The notes below the pieces were generated by a model that did not search any database, was not told where the DNA came from, and worked only from the letters and a program-made list of their open reading frames with translations. A program made the translations under genes and the position numbers. A stretch of DNA of 64,000 bases from Roseospira marina. Its GTDB lineage: Bacteria; Pseudomonadota; Alphaproteobacteria; Rhodospirillales; Rhodospirillaceae. The stretch is from positions 124,001 through 188,000 of the forward strand of contig NZ_JACIGJ010000006.1 in the NCBI RefSeq assembly GCF_014197855.1, in the 5' to 3' direction. Below are positions 35,403 to 46,348 of the stretch, in pieces (position 1 is the stretch's first letter; each line of letters opens with the position of its first letter).

Positions 35403-36711
35403 GGCTGGTCGTCTCCTCTGGGCAAGCCGCCTGGGGCGCGATGGGATCAAGCAGCGGCGCCAGCGCGTCCAGCACGCGCGGCAACACCCCCTGTTCGCCA
35501 TCCGCGAAGGCCGCGCCATGCCGCCCCAGATCCTCGCGCGCGGCGGCATCGGTCAGGAGTTCGGCCACCGCGTCGACCAGACCGGCCTCGTCGGGGACCG
35601 TACGCGCCGCCCCGGCGGCCAGCATGCGCGCGCTGATGTCGCGGAAGTTCTCCATGCGCGGGCCGAACAACACCGCCGCACCCAGGCGCGCCGGCTCCAG
35701 CGGGTTCTGGCCGCCGCCCTCGCCGATCAGGCTCTTGCCCATGAACACCACCGGGGCCAGCCGCGCGGCCAACCCCACCTCGCCCATGGTGTCCATCAAA
35801 TAGACGTCGGTGTCCGCCGTCACCGCCTCGCCCCGGGAGCGCTGCGCCACGCGCACGCCGATCTCCTCCATAGCCGCGCGCCCCGCGTCGCCGCGCGCCG
35901 CATGGCGGGGCATGACCAGGGTCAGCACATCCGGCACGCGCGCCGCAAGGGCCTGATGCACGCGGGCGGTCAGGGCCTCCTCGCCATCGTGGGTCGACAA
36001 CGCGAGCCAGCAGGGCCGGCCGCCCAGGGCTTCACGCAACCGTGCCACCTCCGCCGGATCGGCGGGCGCGGGCGCGGCGGCGAACTTCAAGTTGCCGACG
36101 CAGGCCACCGGATCGGCCCCCAGCGCCCGCAAGCGTTCGGCGTCGGCCTCGCTTTGCGCCAGGGCCAGGCGGAACGGCGACAGCAACCCCCGCGCGGCGC
36201 CGGCCGCGTAGCGCCGCCAGCGCCGGAACGAGCCGTCCGACATCCGCCCATTGAGCAGCGCCATCGGCACGCCACGGGCGGCGGTTTCCAGCACCAGCGT
36301 CGGCCACAGCTCGCTTTCCGCCAGCAACAACAGGTCCGGCCGCCAGTGATCGAGGAAACGCCGGATGTAAGGCGTGCGGTCGACCGGAATGAACTGGTGC
36401 ACGGCACCGGGGGGCAGCCGCTCGGCCATCAACGCGGCCGACGTCACTGTGCCGGTGGTGCACAGCATGGTCAGGGCGGGCCGCTCCGCCCGCAGGCGCT
36501 CAATCAGGGGGAGCAGCGACAGCGACTCGCCCACGCTGGCGCCGTGCAACCACACGAGCGGTCCCTCGGGGCGCGGGCGGCCGGCCTCTCCGAGGCGTTC
36601 GCCGAACCGCTCGGCGTCCTCCTTGCCGCGCATCCGGCGATACCACAGGGTCGCGCGCACGGCGGGGGCCGACATATCGATCAGGCCCCGGTACAGAGTC
36701 AGCAAGGGCAT
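35389..36711 (-). CDS. waaA: 3-deoxy-D-manno-octulosonic acid transferase
   Basis: 440-residue GT-B enzyme that adds Kdo to lipid IVA at the inner membrane. Characteristic text: RFGERLGEAGRPRPEGPLVW, LHGASVGESLSLLPLIERL, CTTGTVTSAALMAERLPPGA, FLDHWRPDLLLLAESELWPT, LLNGRMSDGSFRRW and VFMGKSLIGEGGGQNPLEPA. Length is normal. It is coupled to lpxK downstream; waaA-lpxK adjacency is common in alphaproteobacteria. Confidence 0.95.
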   Translation of the reverse strand: MPLLTLYRGLIDMSAPAVRATLWYRRMRGKEDAERFGERLGEAGRPRPEGPLVWLHGASVGESLSLLPLIERLRAERPALTMLCTTGTVTSAALMAERLPPGAVHQFIPVDRTPYIRRFLDHWRPDLLLLAESELWPTLVLETAARGVPMALLNGRMSDGSFRRWRRYAAGAARGLLSPFRLALAQSEADAERLRALGADPVACVGNLKFAAAPAPADPAEVARLREALGGRPCWLALSTHDGEEALTARVHQALAARVPDVLTLVMPRHAARGDAGRAAMEEIGVRVAQRSRGEAVTADTDVYLMDTMGEVGLAARLAPVVFMGKSLIGEGGGQNPLEPARLGAAVLFGPRMENFRDISARMLAAGAARTVPDEAGLVDAVAELLTDAAAREDLGRHGAAFADGEQGVLPRVLDALAPLLDPIAPQAACPEETTSRAGA

Positions 36712-36772
36712 CCGATTGCCAGGCTCAAGGGTGGATCCGCCGGGCGAGGCTTACGAGCCGGAACGAGCCGGG

Positions 36773-37912
36773 TCAAGCGCCACCCGCGCCCGCGCCGGCT
36801 TCCGCGTTCGCCCCCGCCCCCTCCGCCGCCAGGGCCTCGGCGTCGAACGGGCAGATGTTGGATAGAAACTGGTCCACGCTGGCCCCCCAGGAGCGGGCCT
36901 CGGCGAAGGCGCGGCAGACCATCGGGTCGGCCTTCAGCGCCCCCAGTGCCGCTGCGCGCAGGTCTTCGTCCAGTCGGCCCACCGGGGCGTCGCCGATCAC
37001 GTCCAGCGGTCCCGCCACCGGGAAGGCGGCCACGGGCACGCCGCTGGCCAGCGCCTCCAGCAGTACGAGCCCGAAGGTATCGGTCAGGCTGGGGAAGACG
37101 AAGGCATCGGCGACCGCGTAGTGCAGCGCCAGTTCCTCGCCCCGCTTCTCGCCCGGGAACACCACGTCCGGGAAGCGGGCGCGCAGGTCGTCAAGCTGGG
37201 GGCCGCCGCCGACGACGATCTTGGTGCCAGGCAGGTCGAGGGACAGGAAGGCCTCGATATTCTTTTCGATCGCCACCCGGCCGACGTAGACGAACCACGG
37301 GCGCGGCCCCTGAATGGCGGCGTCCAGCGCGGTCTTGTCGCGCGGCCGAAACAGGGTGGTATCCACACCCCGGCCCCAGCGCCGGATGTTGTGGAACCCC
37401 CAGCCGGTCAGTTCGTCCTCGATCGACGGCGTGGCGACCATGATGGCCTTGGACCGGCCATGGAAGTGCCGCAGCAACGCATAGCTCCAGTCCACCGGCA
37501 CCCAGAAGCGGGCCTGGACGTACTCGGGAAAGCGGGTGTGGAAGGCGGTGGTGAACGGCCAGCCCCGGTCGATGCACAGGCCGCGCGCGGCCCAGCCCAG
37601 TGGGCCCTCCGTCGCGATGTGCACCACGGTCGGGCGCCAGTCGTCCATGGCGGCGGCGATCTTCTGGCGCGGCACCAGGGCCAGCCGGATCTGGGGATAG
37701 GTGGGGCAGGGCACGGTGTCGAACTGGTCGGGGGTGACCATGCGCACGGCATGACCACGTCGCTCCAGATGATCGCGGAGCGTATCCAGGGTTCGCACGA
37801 CGCCGTTGACCTGGGGCAGCCAGGCGTCGGTGACGATCATGATGCGCTCCGCTCCCCGGGACCCGAGCGATTCCGAAGCGGCGGACGAGGATGGCGGGAA
37901 CGAAACGGTCAT
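36773..37912 (-). CDS. Glycosyltransferase family 4 (GT-B), probable glycolipid enzyme
   Basis: 379 residues. The N-terminal domain begins IMIVTDAWLPQVNGVVRTLD and includes RPTVVHIATEGPLGWAARG and FTTAFHTRFPEYVQARF; the C-terminal domain has WFVYVGRVAIEKNIEAFL, KIVVGGGPQLDDLRA and FPSLTDTFGLVLLEALASGV, the nucleotide-sugar region. This subgroup resembles MgtA/DcgA-like enzymes that glycosylate diacylglycerol or phosphatidylinositol; the substrate here is uncertain. I choose the ATG at 37912; upstream frame is Arg-rich low-complexity shadow. It is followed upstream by the LpxH-like gene on the same strand, 13 bp away. Confidence 0.82.
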   Translation of the reverse strand: MTVSFPPSSSAASESLGSRGAERIMIVTDAWLPQVNGVVRTLDTLRDHLERRGHAVRMVTPDQFDTVPCPTYPQIRLALVPRQKIAAAMDDWRPTVVHIATEGPLGWAARGLCIDRGWPFTTAFHTRFPEYVQARFWVPVDWSYALLRHFHGRSKAIMVATPSIEDELTGWGFHNIRRWGRGVDTTLFRPRDKTALDAAIQGPRPWFVYVGRVAIEKNIEAFLSLDLPGTKIVVGGGPQLDDLRARFPDVVFPGEKRGEELALHYAVADAFVFPSLTDTFGLVLLEALASGVPVAAFPVAGPLDVIGDAPVGRLDEDLRAAALGALKADPMVCRAFAEARSWGASVDQFLSNICPFDAEALAAEGAGANAEAGAGAGGA

Positions 37913-37925
37913 GGTGGGGTGCCGG

Positions 37926-38945
37926 TCAGAAGGAGGCCCGTGCCCGGCGGCGCGCCGGCGGGGGCGTGGCCCCGGTCTCGGTCTCCGCTTCGGTCTCGGT
38001 TTGGTTCGGGTCCTGGTGTGCGTTCGGGTCCGCCTCGGGGTGCGTGGAGACAAGGCCGGGCGCCGGGCGCGACACCAGCCCCTCGTCCACCTGCGCCATC
38101 ACCTCCGCCGGGGTCGGAGCCTTGGCCGTGCCGCGCCCGCCCTTGGTGCGCTTCGGCCGGCGGCGGTACTCCTCGACCATCGAGACGTCGCGGACCTTCG
38201 TCCAGTCCAGGATCTCCATGCGGCCGTCGGGGTGCTCCACCAGGGCGGTGCAGCTTTCCACCCAGTCGCCGTCATTGCAGTACAGCACCTCGCCAACCTG
38301 ACGGATCTCGGCATGGTGGATATGGCCGCAGATGATGCCGTCGACGCCGCGCTTGCTGGCGAGGTCGGCCATGCCTTCCTCGAACTTGGTGATGAACTGG
38401 ACGGCGTTCTTGACCTTGTGCTTCAGGTACTGCGAGACCGACCAGTAAGGGAGGCCCAGCCGCCGCCGGAGCAGGTTGAACCAGTGATTCACCTCCAGCA
38501 CGATCACGTAGGCCCAGTCGCCCAGCACCGCGAGCCAGCGGGCGTACATCACGACGCCGTCGAACTCGTCGCCATGGATGACGAGATAGCGCCGGCCGTC
38601 CCCGCCTTCGTGGATCAGCTCTCGCTTCAGCTCGATATCACCGAACTGGGTGTCGCAGTAATCGCGGGCGAATTCGTCATGGTTGCCGGGGATAAAAACG
38701 ACGCGGGTGCCCTTGCGGGCCTTGCGCAGCAGCTTCTGGATCACGTCGTTGTGGGCCTGCGGCCAGTGCCAGTGCTTTTTCAGGCGCCAGCCGTCGACGA
38801 TATCCCCGACGAGATACAGGGTCTCGGACTCGGTCGCCTTGAGGAAGTCGAGCAGCATCTCGGCCTTGCAGCCGCGCGTTCCCAGGTGAATGTCGGACAG
38901 AAAGATGGTCTTGTAGACCCTTGGCGTCGGTGCCTGTGCTGTCAT
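37926..38945 (-). CDS. UDP-2,3-diacylglucosamine diphosphatase-like metallophosphoesterase
   Basis: 339 residues. The calcineurin-type active site is complete: FLSDIHLGTRG (D-x-H), YLVGDIVDGWRLK, VFIPGNHDEFARDY, VIHGDEFDGVV and ICGHIHHAEI. This subgroup is annotated as an LpxH-like lipid A enzyme, cleaving UDP-diacylglucosamine. After about residue 265 the protein carries a basic, Pro/Thr/Glu-rich tail (RRRPKRTKGGRGTAKAP, TETEAETETG) not seen in the catalytic core. The ATG at 38945 starts a short lead into VYKTIFLSDIH. Divergent from the lipid kinase gene. Confidence 0.82.
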   Translation of the reverse strand: MTAQAPTPRVYKTIFLSDIHLGTRGCKAEMLLDFLKATESETLYLVGDIVDGWRLKKHWHWPQAHNDVIQKLLRKARKGTRVVFIPGNHDEFARDYCDTQFGDIELKRELIHEGGDGRRYLVIHGDEFDGVVMYARWLAVLGDWAYVIVLEVNHWFNLLRRRLGLPYWSVSQYLKHKVKNAVQFITKFEEGMADLASKRGVDGIICGHIHHAEIRQVGEVLYCNDGDWVESCTALVEHPDGRMEILDWTKVRDVSMVEEYRRRPKRTKGGRGTAKAPTPAEVMAQVDEGLVSRPAPGLVSTHPEADPNAHQDPNQTETEAETETGATPPPARRRARASF

Positions 38946-39231
38946 GTCTTGGGTCTGCGTTCCTGACGTCGTGCGCGGTCGGGCGTCACCGCCCGGGGCC
39001 TGTTGCCGTGGCTGCATCGTCCCACCACCTGCCGCCGTTGCACCGGCGCGGCCGGTCGCTCGACAGGCGCCCCGGTCGCGGTCACTCTTCCGGAAGATCG
39101 GTCCCCGAGCCTCCAGCCGATGGGGACCGTCTACGCAGTCACACGCCGCATCGCAAGGGAAACGACACCCGTTCGCAGATTTCATTTCGGCCGCGGTTGC
39201 GCCGCAGCACAAAGGATAGTGTAGAAGCCTG

Positions 39232-40236
39232 ATGAGTACACCGCATTTTGATCCTGAAATAAATAATTCATTCCATGGATCGTCGATGGCGCGCCGCAGC
39301 GCACTGGTTGTGATCGCCAACCCCACCGCCGGGGGCGGCTCCGCCCGGCAGTTGGCCCGCGCCCTGGCGGCGTTGCGCGCCCTGGGGTGTGCGCCTGCGC
39401 TGTGGCACACCGAGGGGCCCGGCGACGCGATTCCCCTCGCCGCGCGCGCCGCACGGGAGGGCGCCGGTGTGGTCGTCGCGGCCGGTGGCGACGGCACGGT
39501 CGCCGAGGTGGCGGCCGGCCTGCTGGATGCGCGCCGGGCTACGGGAGCGCCCGGTCCCGCCCTTGGGCTGCTGCCGTCCGGCACCGTCAACGTGCTGGCG
39601 CGCGATATCGGTTTGCCGCCGCGTGCCCCTGAAGCGGCCGCGCGGGTGCTGCACGCCGGGCACCGGCGGGTGTTGCGGCCGGGGCGCCTGAACGGGCGAC
39701 CGTTCGTGGCGGTGGCCAGTGTTGGGATCGATTCGCAGGTGGTCCGCCGGATCAATGGCGCGCTCAAGAAACACACCGGCGTGCTGGCCTATCTGTGGGC
39801 GCTGGTCCGCGAGATGCCCGCCTACACCTTTCCGTCCATCACGGTGGAGATGGAGGGCCTCGCCGATGAAAGAGAAACCCTCGTTGGGTCGCTGGTCGTC
39901 GTTGCACGCTCCCGCTTGTACGGCGGCCCGCTGACCGCATTGCCGGGCGCGGACGTCGGGGATGATTGCCTGCATGTGCTGGTGCTGCGCCGGGGCGGGA
40001 GGCCGGCGCTGGCGCGCTATGGCCTCGGGCTGCTGACGGGACGGCTGGCCGGGATGGAGGGTGTCGAGCGACGCGCTGCCCGCCGTGTCACGCTGCACGC
40101 GGCCGATCCGCTGCCGCTTCAGGCGGACGGCGATCTGGCGGGCACGCTGCCGGCCGTCGCGCATGTGGACACCGGCGATACGCTGGACCTGATCGTTCCG
40201 GCGTCGCCGCGTGGTCAACACCCGCACCCCTCGTAG
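39232..40236 (+). CDS. Diacylglycerol kinase-family lipid kinase
   Basis: 334 residues. The catalytic domain shows LVVIANPTAGGGSARQLARA, VVAAGGDGTVAEVAAGLL (GGDGT nucleotide loop) and GLLPSGTVNVLARDIGLP, followed by a C-terminal beta-rich half with SVGIDSQVVRRINGALKK. Such enzymes phosphorylate diacylglycerol, sphingosine-like bases or other lipids; the substrate is not determined. An ATG at 39286 directly before ARRSALVVIANP is an alternative start. The gene is divergent from the LpxH-like gene and near lipid A and glycolipid genes. Confidence 0.87.
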   Translation: MSTPHFDPEINNSFHGSSMARRSALVVIANPTAGGGSARQLARALAALRALGCAPALWHTEGPGDAIPLAARAAREGAGVVVAAGGDGTVAEVAAGLLDARRATGAPGPALGLLPSGTVNVLARDIGLPPRAPEAAARVLHAGHRRVLRPGRLNGRPFVAVASVGIDSQVVRRINGALKKHTGVLAYLWALVREMPAYTFPSITVEMEGLADERETLVGSLVVVARSRLYGGPLTALPGADVGDDCLHVLVLRRGGRPALARYGLGLLTGRLAGMEGVERRAARRVTLHAADPLPLQADGDLAGTLPAVAHVDTGDTLDLIVPASPRGQHPHPS

Positions 40237-40434
40237 GGATGAATCCTTGCGGGTCGGCCCCGTCCTCCGGTAGGGTGAGTCGCTGCCATCGGGTCCGGCG
40301 TGCCGGCGGACGCCTGCGCGCGCCGTACCCCTTTCCGCAAACCTCTCGACACACACCATCATCGCACAGCCGTGACGCGCCGCGCGGGCACGACAGGGGC
40401 GGGTGCGTGTGTCGCTCCCGGGACGGATAGAGAC

Positions 40435-41919
40435 ATGACCACACTCGCCGCCCTGCGCCGCGACTGGCTCGCCAACCCACGCGGCGACATCCTCGCCGGA
40501 CTCGTCGTGGCGCTGGCCCTGATCCCCGAAGCCATCGGGTTTTCGATCATCGCCGGCGTAGACCCGAAAGTCGGGCTGTACGCCTCGTTCTCCATCGCCG
40601 TCATCATCGCCCTGGTCGGCGGGCGGCCCGGCATGATCTCGGCCGCCACGGCGGCGGTGGCCGTGCTGGTGGTGCCGCTGGTCCGCGATCACGGCGTCGA
40701 GTACCTGTTCGCCGCCACCATCCTGATGGGCGTGCTGCAAGGCGTCGCCGGGTTGCTGCGGCTCGACCTGCTGATGCAGTACGTCTCGCGGTCGGTGGTC
40801 ACAGGCTTCGTCAACGCGCTGGCGATCCTGATTTTTCTGGCGCAGATCCCGCAGCTCACCGGGGTGACCTGGGTGACCTATGCGATGGTCGCGGGCGGCT
40901 TGGCGATCATTTACCTGTTCCCGCGCCTGACCCGGGCGGTGCCCTCGCCGCTGGTGGCGATCCTGGTGCTCTCGGCGATCTCCATCTTCGGCGGACTGGA
41001 CGTCAACACGGTGGGCGACATGGGGCGCCTGCCATCGGCGCTGCCGTCGTTCCTGATCCCGGACGTGCCGCTGACGCTGGAGACGCTGCAGATCATCCTG
41101 CCCTACTCCCTGACCATGGCGGCGGTGGGCCTGCTGGAATCCATGATGACGGCGCAGATCGTGGACGACCTCACGGACACGCCCAGCAACAAGCGCCGGG
41201 AGTGCCAGGGCCAGGGCTTCGCCAACTTTGTGACCGGATTCCTGGGCGGCATGGGCGGCTGCGCCATGATCGGCCAGTCGGTCATCAACGTGAAGTCGGG
41301 CGGCAGTGGGCGGCTGTCCACCTTCGTCGCCGGCAGCGTGCTGCTGTTCCTGATCGTGGTTCTGGGGCCGTTCGTCAGCCAGATCCCCATGCCGTCGCTG
41401 GTCGCCGTGATGATCATGGTGTCCATCGGCACGTTCAGTTGGCGCTCGATCCGCGACCTGCGCCACCACCCCTGGCCGTCGTCGGTCGTCATGGTGGTGA
41501 CGGTGGTGGTCGTGGTCTGGACCCATGATCTCGCGCAGGGCGTGGTGGCCGGCGTGGTGCTGAGCGGCCTGTTCTTCGCCAGCAAGGTGCGCCGCCTGTT
41601 CACCGTGACGTCGGACCTGTCGGCGGACGGCCGGTGCCGAACCTATCGCCTGTCCGGTCAGGTGTTCTTTGCCTCCACCGAGCGCTTCACCGAGGCCTTC
41701 GACTTCAAGGAGGTGCTCGACCGCGTGATCATCGACGTCTCGGACGCGCATTTTTGGGACATTTCGGCCGTCGACACACTCGACAAGGCTGTGCTCAAGT
41801 TCCGCCGCGAGGGCGCCAGCGTCGAGATCGTCGGCCTGAACCCTGAAAGTGCCGCGATGGTCGACCGTTTCGCCGTTCATGACAAACCCGATGCGGCCTC
41901 GGCCGGCCCCGGGCATTGA
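40435..41919 (+). CDS. SulP-family anion transporter with STAS domain
   Basis: 494 residues. The membrane part begins [20 protein letters not shown] with [13 protein letters not shown], the SulP signature region, and includes [22 protein letters not shown]-terminal STAS domain (about 400-490) has [19 protein letters not shown] and [20 protein letters not shown]. SulP proteins carry sulfate, bicarbonate or other anions. The ATG at 40435 starts [17 protein letters not shown]; earlier in-frame codons lack similarity. It is followed after 10 bp by a universal stress protein gene, a common pairing. Confidence 0.9.
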   Translation: MTTLAALRRDWLANPRGDILAGLVVALALIPEAIGFSIIAGVDPKVGLYASFSIAVIIALVGGRPGMISAATAAVAVLVVPLVRDHGVEYLFAATILMGVLQGVAGLLRLDLLMQYVSRSVVTGFVNALAILIFLAQIPQLTGVTWVTYAMVAGGLAIIYLFPRLTRAVPSPLVAILVLSAISIFGGLDVNTVGDMGRLPSALPSFLIPDVPLTLETLQIILPYSLTMAAVGLLESMMTAQIVDDLTDTPSNKRRECQGQGFANFVTGFLGGMGGCAMIGQSVINVKSGGSGRLSTFVAGSVLLFLIVVLGPFVSQIPMPSLVAVMIMVSIGTFSWRSIRDLRHHPWPSSVVMVVTVVVVVWTHDLAQGVVAGVVLSGLFFASKVRRLFTVTSDLSADGRCRTYRLSGQVFFASTERFTEAFDFKEVLDRVIIDVSDAHFWDISAVDTLDKAVLKFRREGASVEIVGLNPESAAMVDRFAVHDKPDAASAGPGH

Positions 41920-41929
41920 GGACCCTGCC

Positions 41930-42796
41930 ATGACCCGCATTCTTGCCTGCATCGACGGCTCCGCCTACGCCACCAGCGTGTGCGACCTGACCGCATGGGC
42001 CGCCCCGCGCCTGGACGCCAGCGTGGAGATTCTTCAGGTGGTCCAGCGGTCGGACGCGGTGGCCGCGCGCCACGACCTCAGCGGGGCCATCGGCCTGGGG
42101 GTGAAGAGCGAACTGCTGGAGGAACTGACCCGGATCGACCAGGAGCAGGGCCGCCTCGCGATCGAGCGCGGCCGCGTCCTGCTGGCCGCCGCCGAACAGC
42201 GCCTGACCGAGGCCGGGGTTCGCGAGGTGACCCCGCTGCATCGCCACGGCGACATCGTCGAGACCATCGTGGAGCGCGAGGCCGATGCCGATCTGGTCGT
42301 GGTCGGCAAGCGCGGTGTGTCCAGCGCGGGCGATACCGAGCACATCGGCGCCCTGATCGAGCAGGTGGTGCGCGCCAGCGTGAAACCGGTGCTGATCGCC
42401 TCCAGCCGGATCACGACCCCGCGCGTGGCCGTGGTCGCTTTCGACGGCAGCGCGGCCGCAACCCGTGCCCTGGACGTTGTCGCGACGTCGCCGCTGTTCG
42501 CGGGGCTGGACGTCCATGTGATCGTCGCCGGGGCCGACGACACCACGCATCGCCGGTGCCTCGATACGGCGGTGATTCGGCTGTCGGAGCGCCGGCCCGA
42601 GGGCGGCGCCGCCCCGGTGGCGACCCTGCTGTCGGGCGCAGCCGACAAGGCCCTCAGCGGCTATATGACGGACCAGCCGGACGCCTTGCTGGTCATGGGC
42701 GCCTATGGGCATTCGCCATTGCGGTCGTTCTTCCTGGGCAGCACGACGACCAGCACGATCCGCACGGTCCACAGTCCGGTGCTGCTGGTCCGCTAG
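41930..42796 (+). CDS. Tandem-domain universal stress protein
   Basis: 288 residues with two Usp domains. The first opens RILACIDGSAYATSVCDLTA and ends with DLVVVGKRGVSSAGDTEHIG; the second runs VAVVAFDGSAAATRALDVVA to LLVMGAYGHSPLRSFFLGST, containing a G-2x-G-9x-G(S/T)-type ATP-binding motif. TTGAGGA precedes the ATG. Co-transcription with the SulP transporter suggests a regulatory role on transport or bicarbonate/sulfate stress, by inference. Confidence 0.9.
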   Translation: MTRILACIDGSAYATSVCDLTAWAAPRLDASVEILQVVQRSDAVAARHDLSGAIGLGVKSELLEELTRIDQEQGRLAIERGRVLLAAAEQRLTEAGVREVTPLHRHGDIVETIVEREADADLVVVGKRGVSSAGDTEHIGALIEQVVRASVKPVLIASSRITTPRVAVVAFDGSAAATRALDVVATSPLFAGLDVHVIVAGADDTTHRRCLDTAVIRLSERRPEGGAAPVATLLSGAADKALSGYMTDQPDALLVMGAYGHSPLRSFFLGSTTTSTIRTVHSPVLLVR

Positions 42797-42830
42797 CGCG
42801 CGCAGGAAGCGCGGGCGGCACACGCCGCCC

Positions 42831-44063
42831 TCACCGGAACACGGGCTGCCGGCCCCCACCCCAGGTGCCGGGACGGACCGCGACCGAGACGCCTTGTGAT
42901 TTCAGGCTCTCCAGCAGGGATCGCGTCGGATGGCCCGGTGTGATGGCCTCTTTGTAGGTGTCCGTATCGATCAGACGAAACGTCTTCAGGCTGGGAAGCT
43001 CAAGGAGCGCATCAAGGCCGACGAAGTCCGTCGAAATCGACAGTGATTCCAAATGAGGGAGAGACGTGAGCTGACGAATGTCGATTTCGTCAATCATGGC
43101 GATCGCGTCAATATCCGTCACGTTTGGACAGTGCTCAATGCCTTGCAGGCTGGAGACCTCAAACTCGTAAGACTCGCCATCCCAGAAATACCATGGGTAT
43201 ACGTATATATTTTCTCCCCCATCGAAATATAGAGATCGCACTTTGGCCAGAAGCGTATCGGTCAAGGGGTAGCGTCTGAGATACTCCAGCACCTCCGGTA
43301 TGAGATCGTATCCCTCATCCTCCAGATCGACGGGCCGGCCCAGAACATGCGTGGCCAGCATTTCCGGCGTTCCCAGGTCCAACTCTTTTTCCCTCAGCAG
43401 CGACGACAGAACGACGAGCTTGAAGTTGGGGTCGGCGAACGGGGCCCCTGGCTCACCGGCGGGCTCTGGGTAGGGCGGCGCGGTGGGGTCGCGAGAGGTG
43501 GCGGAGTGGTCGGTGAACCGGATGCTCCGCAGCGACTCGCGTGTGAACCGCAGGCGCATCTCCACGCCCGTCGGCAGACGGCGCCGTCCCTCCCGCACGC
43601 CCCGCATCCGCGGCAGATCGTCTCCAACCGTCACGTCCGGGTCCAAGGCCTGAACGTCCGCCAGCGTCATGCCGATCCGAAAGCCGTCCACCGCCGCCTT
43701 GGTGAACCGCCAACCGAACTCAATCGAGGCGATCACGTCATCCTGGTCGAGGCGAACGACCACCCCATGACTGTGTTCCAGACCATCGATGACACCGCCC
43801 GTGTGGTCCGGCGGGGCCCGCCACGCCGAGCCCATGGCCTCGGCGACACGGGAGATGGGCATGCCTGGTCGCAGGGCCGCCAGGGCTTCGGGATCGGGAG
43901 CGTTCGTACCATCCATCACGAAAGAACCGTCCATCGCCATCAATCCGAGACCGAGAGCCGTCGTGTGCAGGACGTCACGCCGGGTCAAACGTCGTACACA
44001 GGCCATCGTCTTGGTCGTCATGGATGACGGGTGCCTGTCGCCTTCACTCGCCGGCTTACGCAT
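42831..44063 (-). CDS. Tat-type exported protein of unknown function (DUF6892-like, Leu-rich C-terminus)
   Basis: About 410 residues. A twin-arginine signal (RRLTRRDVLHTTALGLG) lies near the N-terminus. A repeated small module appears twice: LRPGMPISRVAEAMGSAW and FRIGMTLADVQALDPDVTV. The segment FKLVVLSSLLREKELDLGTP to IYVYPWYFWDGESYEFEV resembles DUF6892, and the end (LPHLESLSISTDFVGLDALL, LPSLKTFRLIDTD) has leucine-rich-repeat spacing. No enzyme motif is seen. I choose the ATG at 44063, preceded by GAGG; ATGs at 44021 and 44006 would sit closer to the Tat motif. It lies just past the thiC stop on the same strand. Base composition dips in GC around 43.2 kb. Confidence 0.55.
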   Translation of the reverse strand: MRKPASEGDRHPSSMTTKTMACVRRLTRRDVLHTTALGLGLMAMDGSFVMDGTNAPDPEALAALRPGMPISRVAEAMGSAWRAPPDHTGGVIDGLEHSHGVVVRLDQDDVIASIEFGWRFTKAAVDGFRIGMTLADVQALDPDVTVGDDLPRMRGVREGRRRLPTGVEMRLRFTRESLRSIRFTDHSATSRDPTAPPYPEPAGEPGAPFADPNFKLVVLSSLLREKELDLGTPEMLATHVLGRPVDLEDEGYDLIPEVLEYLRRYPLTDTLLAKVRSLYFDGGENIYVYPWYFWDGESYEFEVSSLQGIEHCPNVTDIDAIAMIDEIDIRQLTSLPHLESLSISTDFVGLDALLELPSLKTFRLIDTDTYKEAITPGHPTRSLLESLKSQGVSVAVRPGTWGGGRQPVFR

Positions 44064-44134
44064 AACGGCCTCGTTGCGGACGGAGGCGGTTGTCCCGCCT
44101 CCTTGACCGCCCCCACCCCCGGATCGTGTCACCT

Positions 44135-46348
<2,214 letters not shown>

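Noticed and set aside
39268-41952. 894-codon minus-strand open frame across the lipid kinase and SulP genes
   Set aside because: His/Arg/Gln-rich mirror of two well-supported plus-strand genes.
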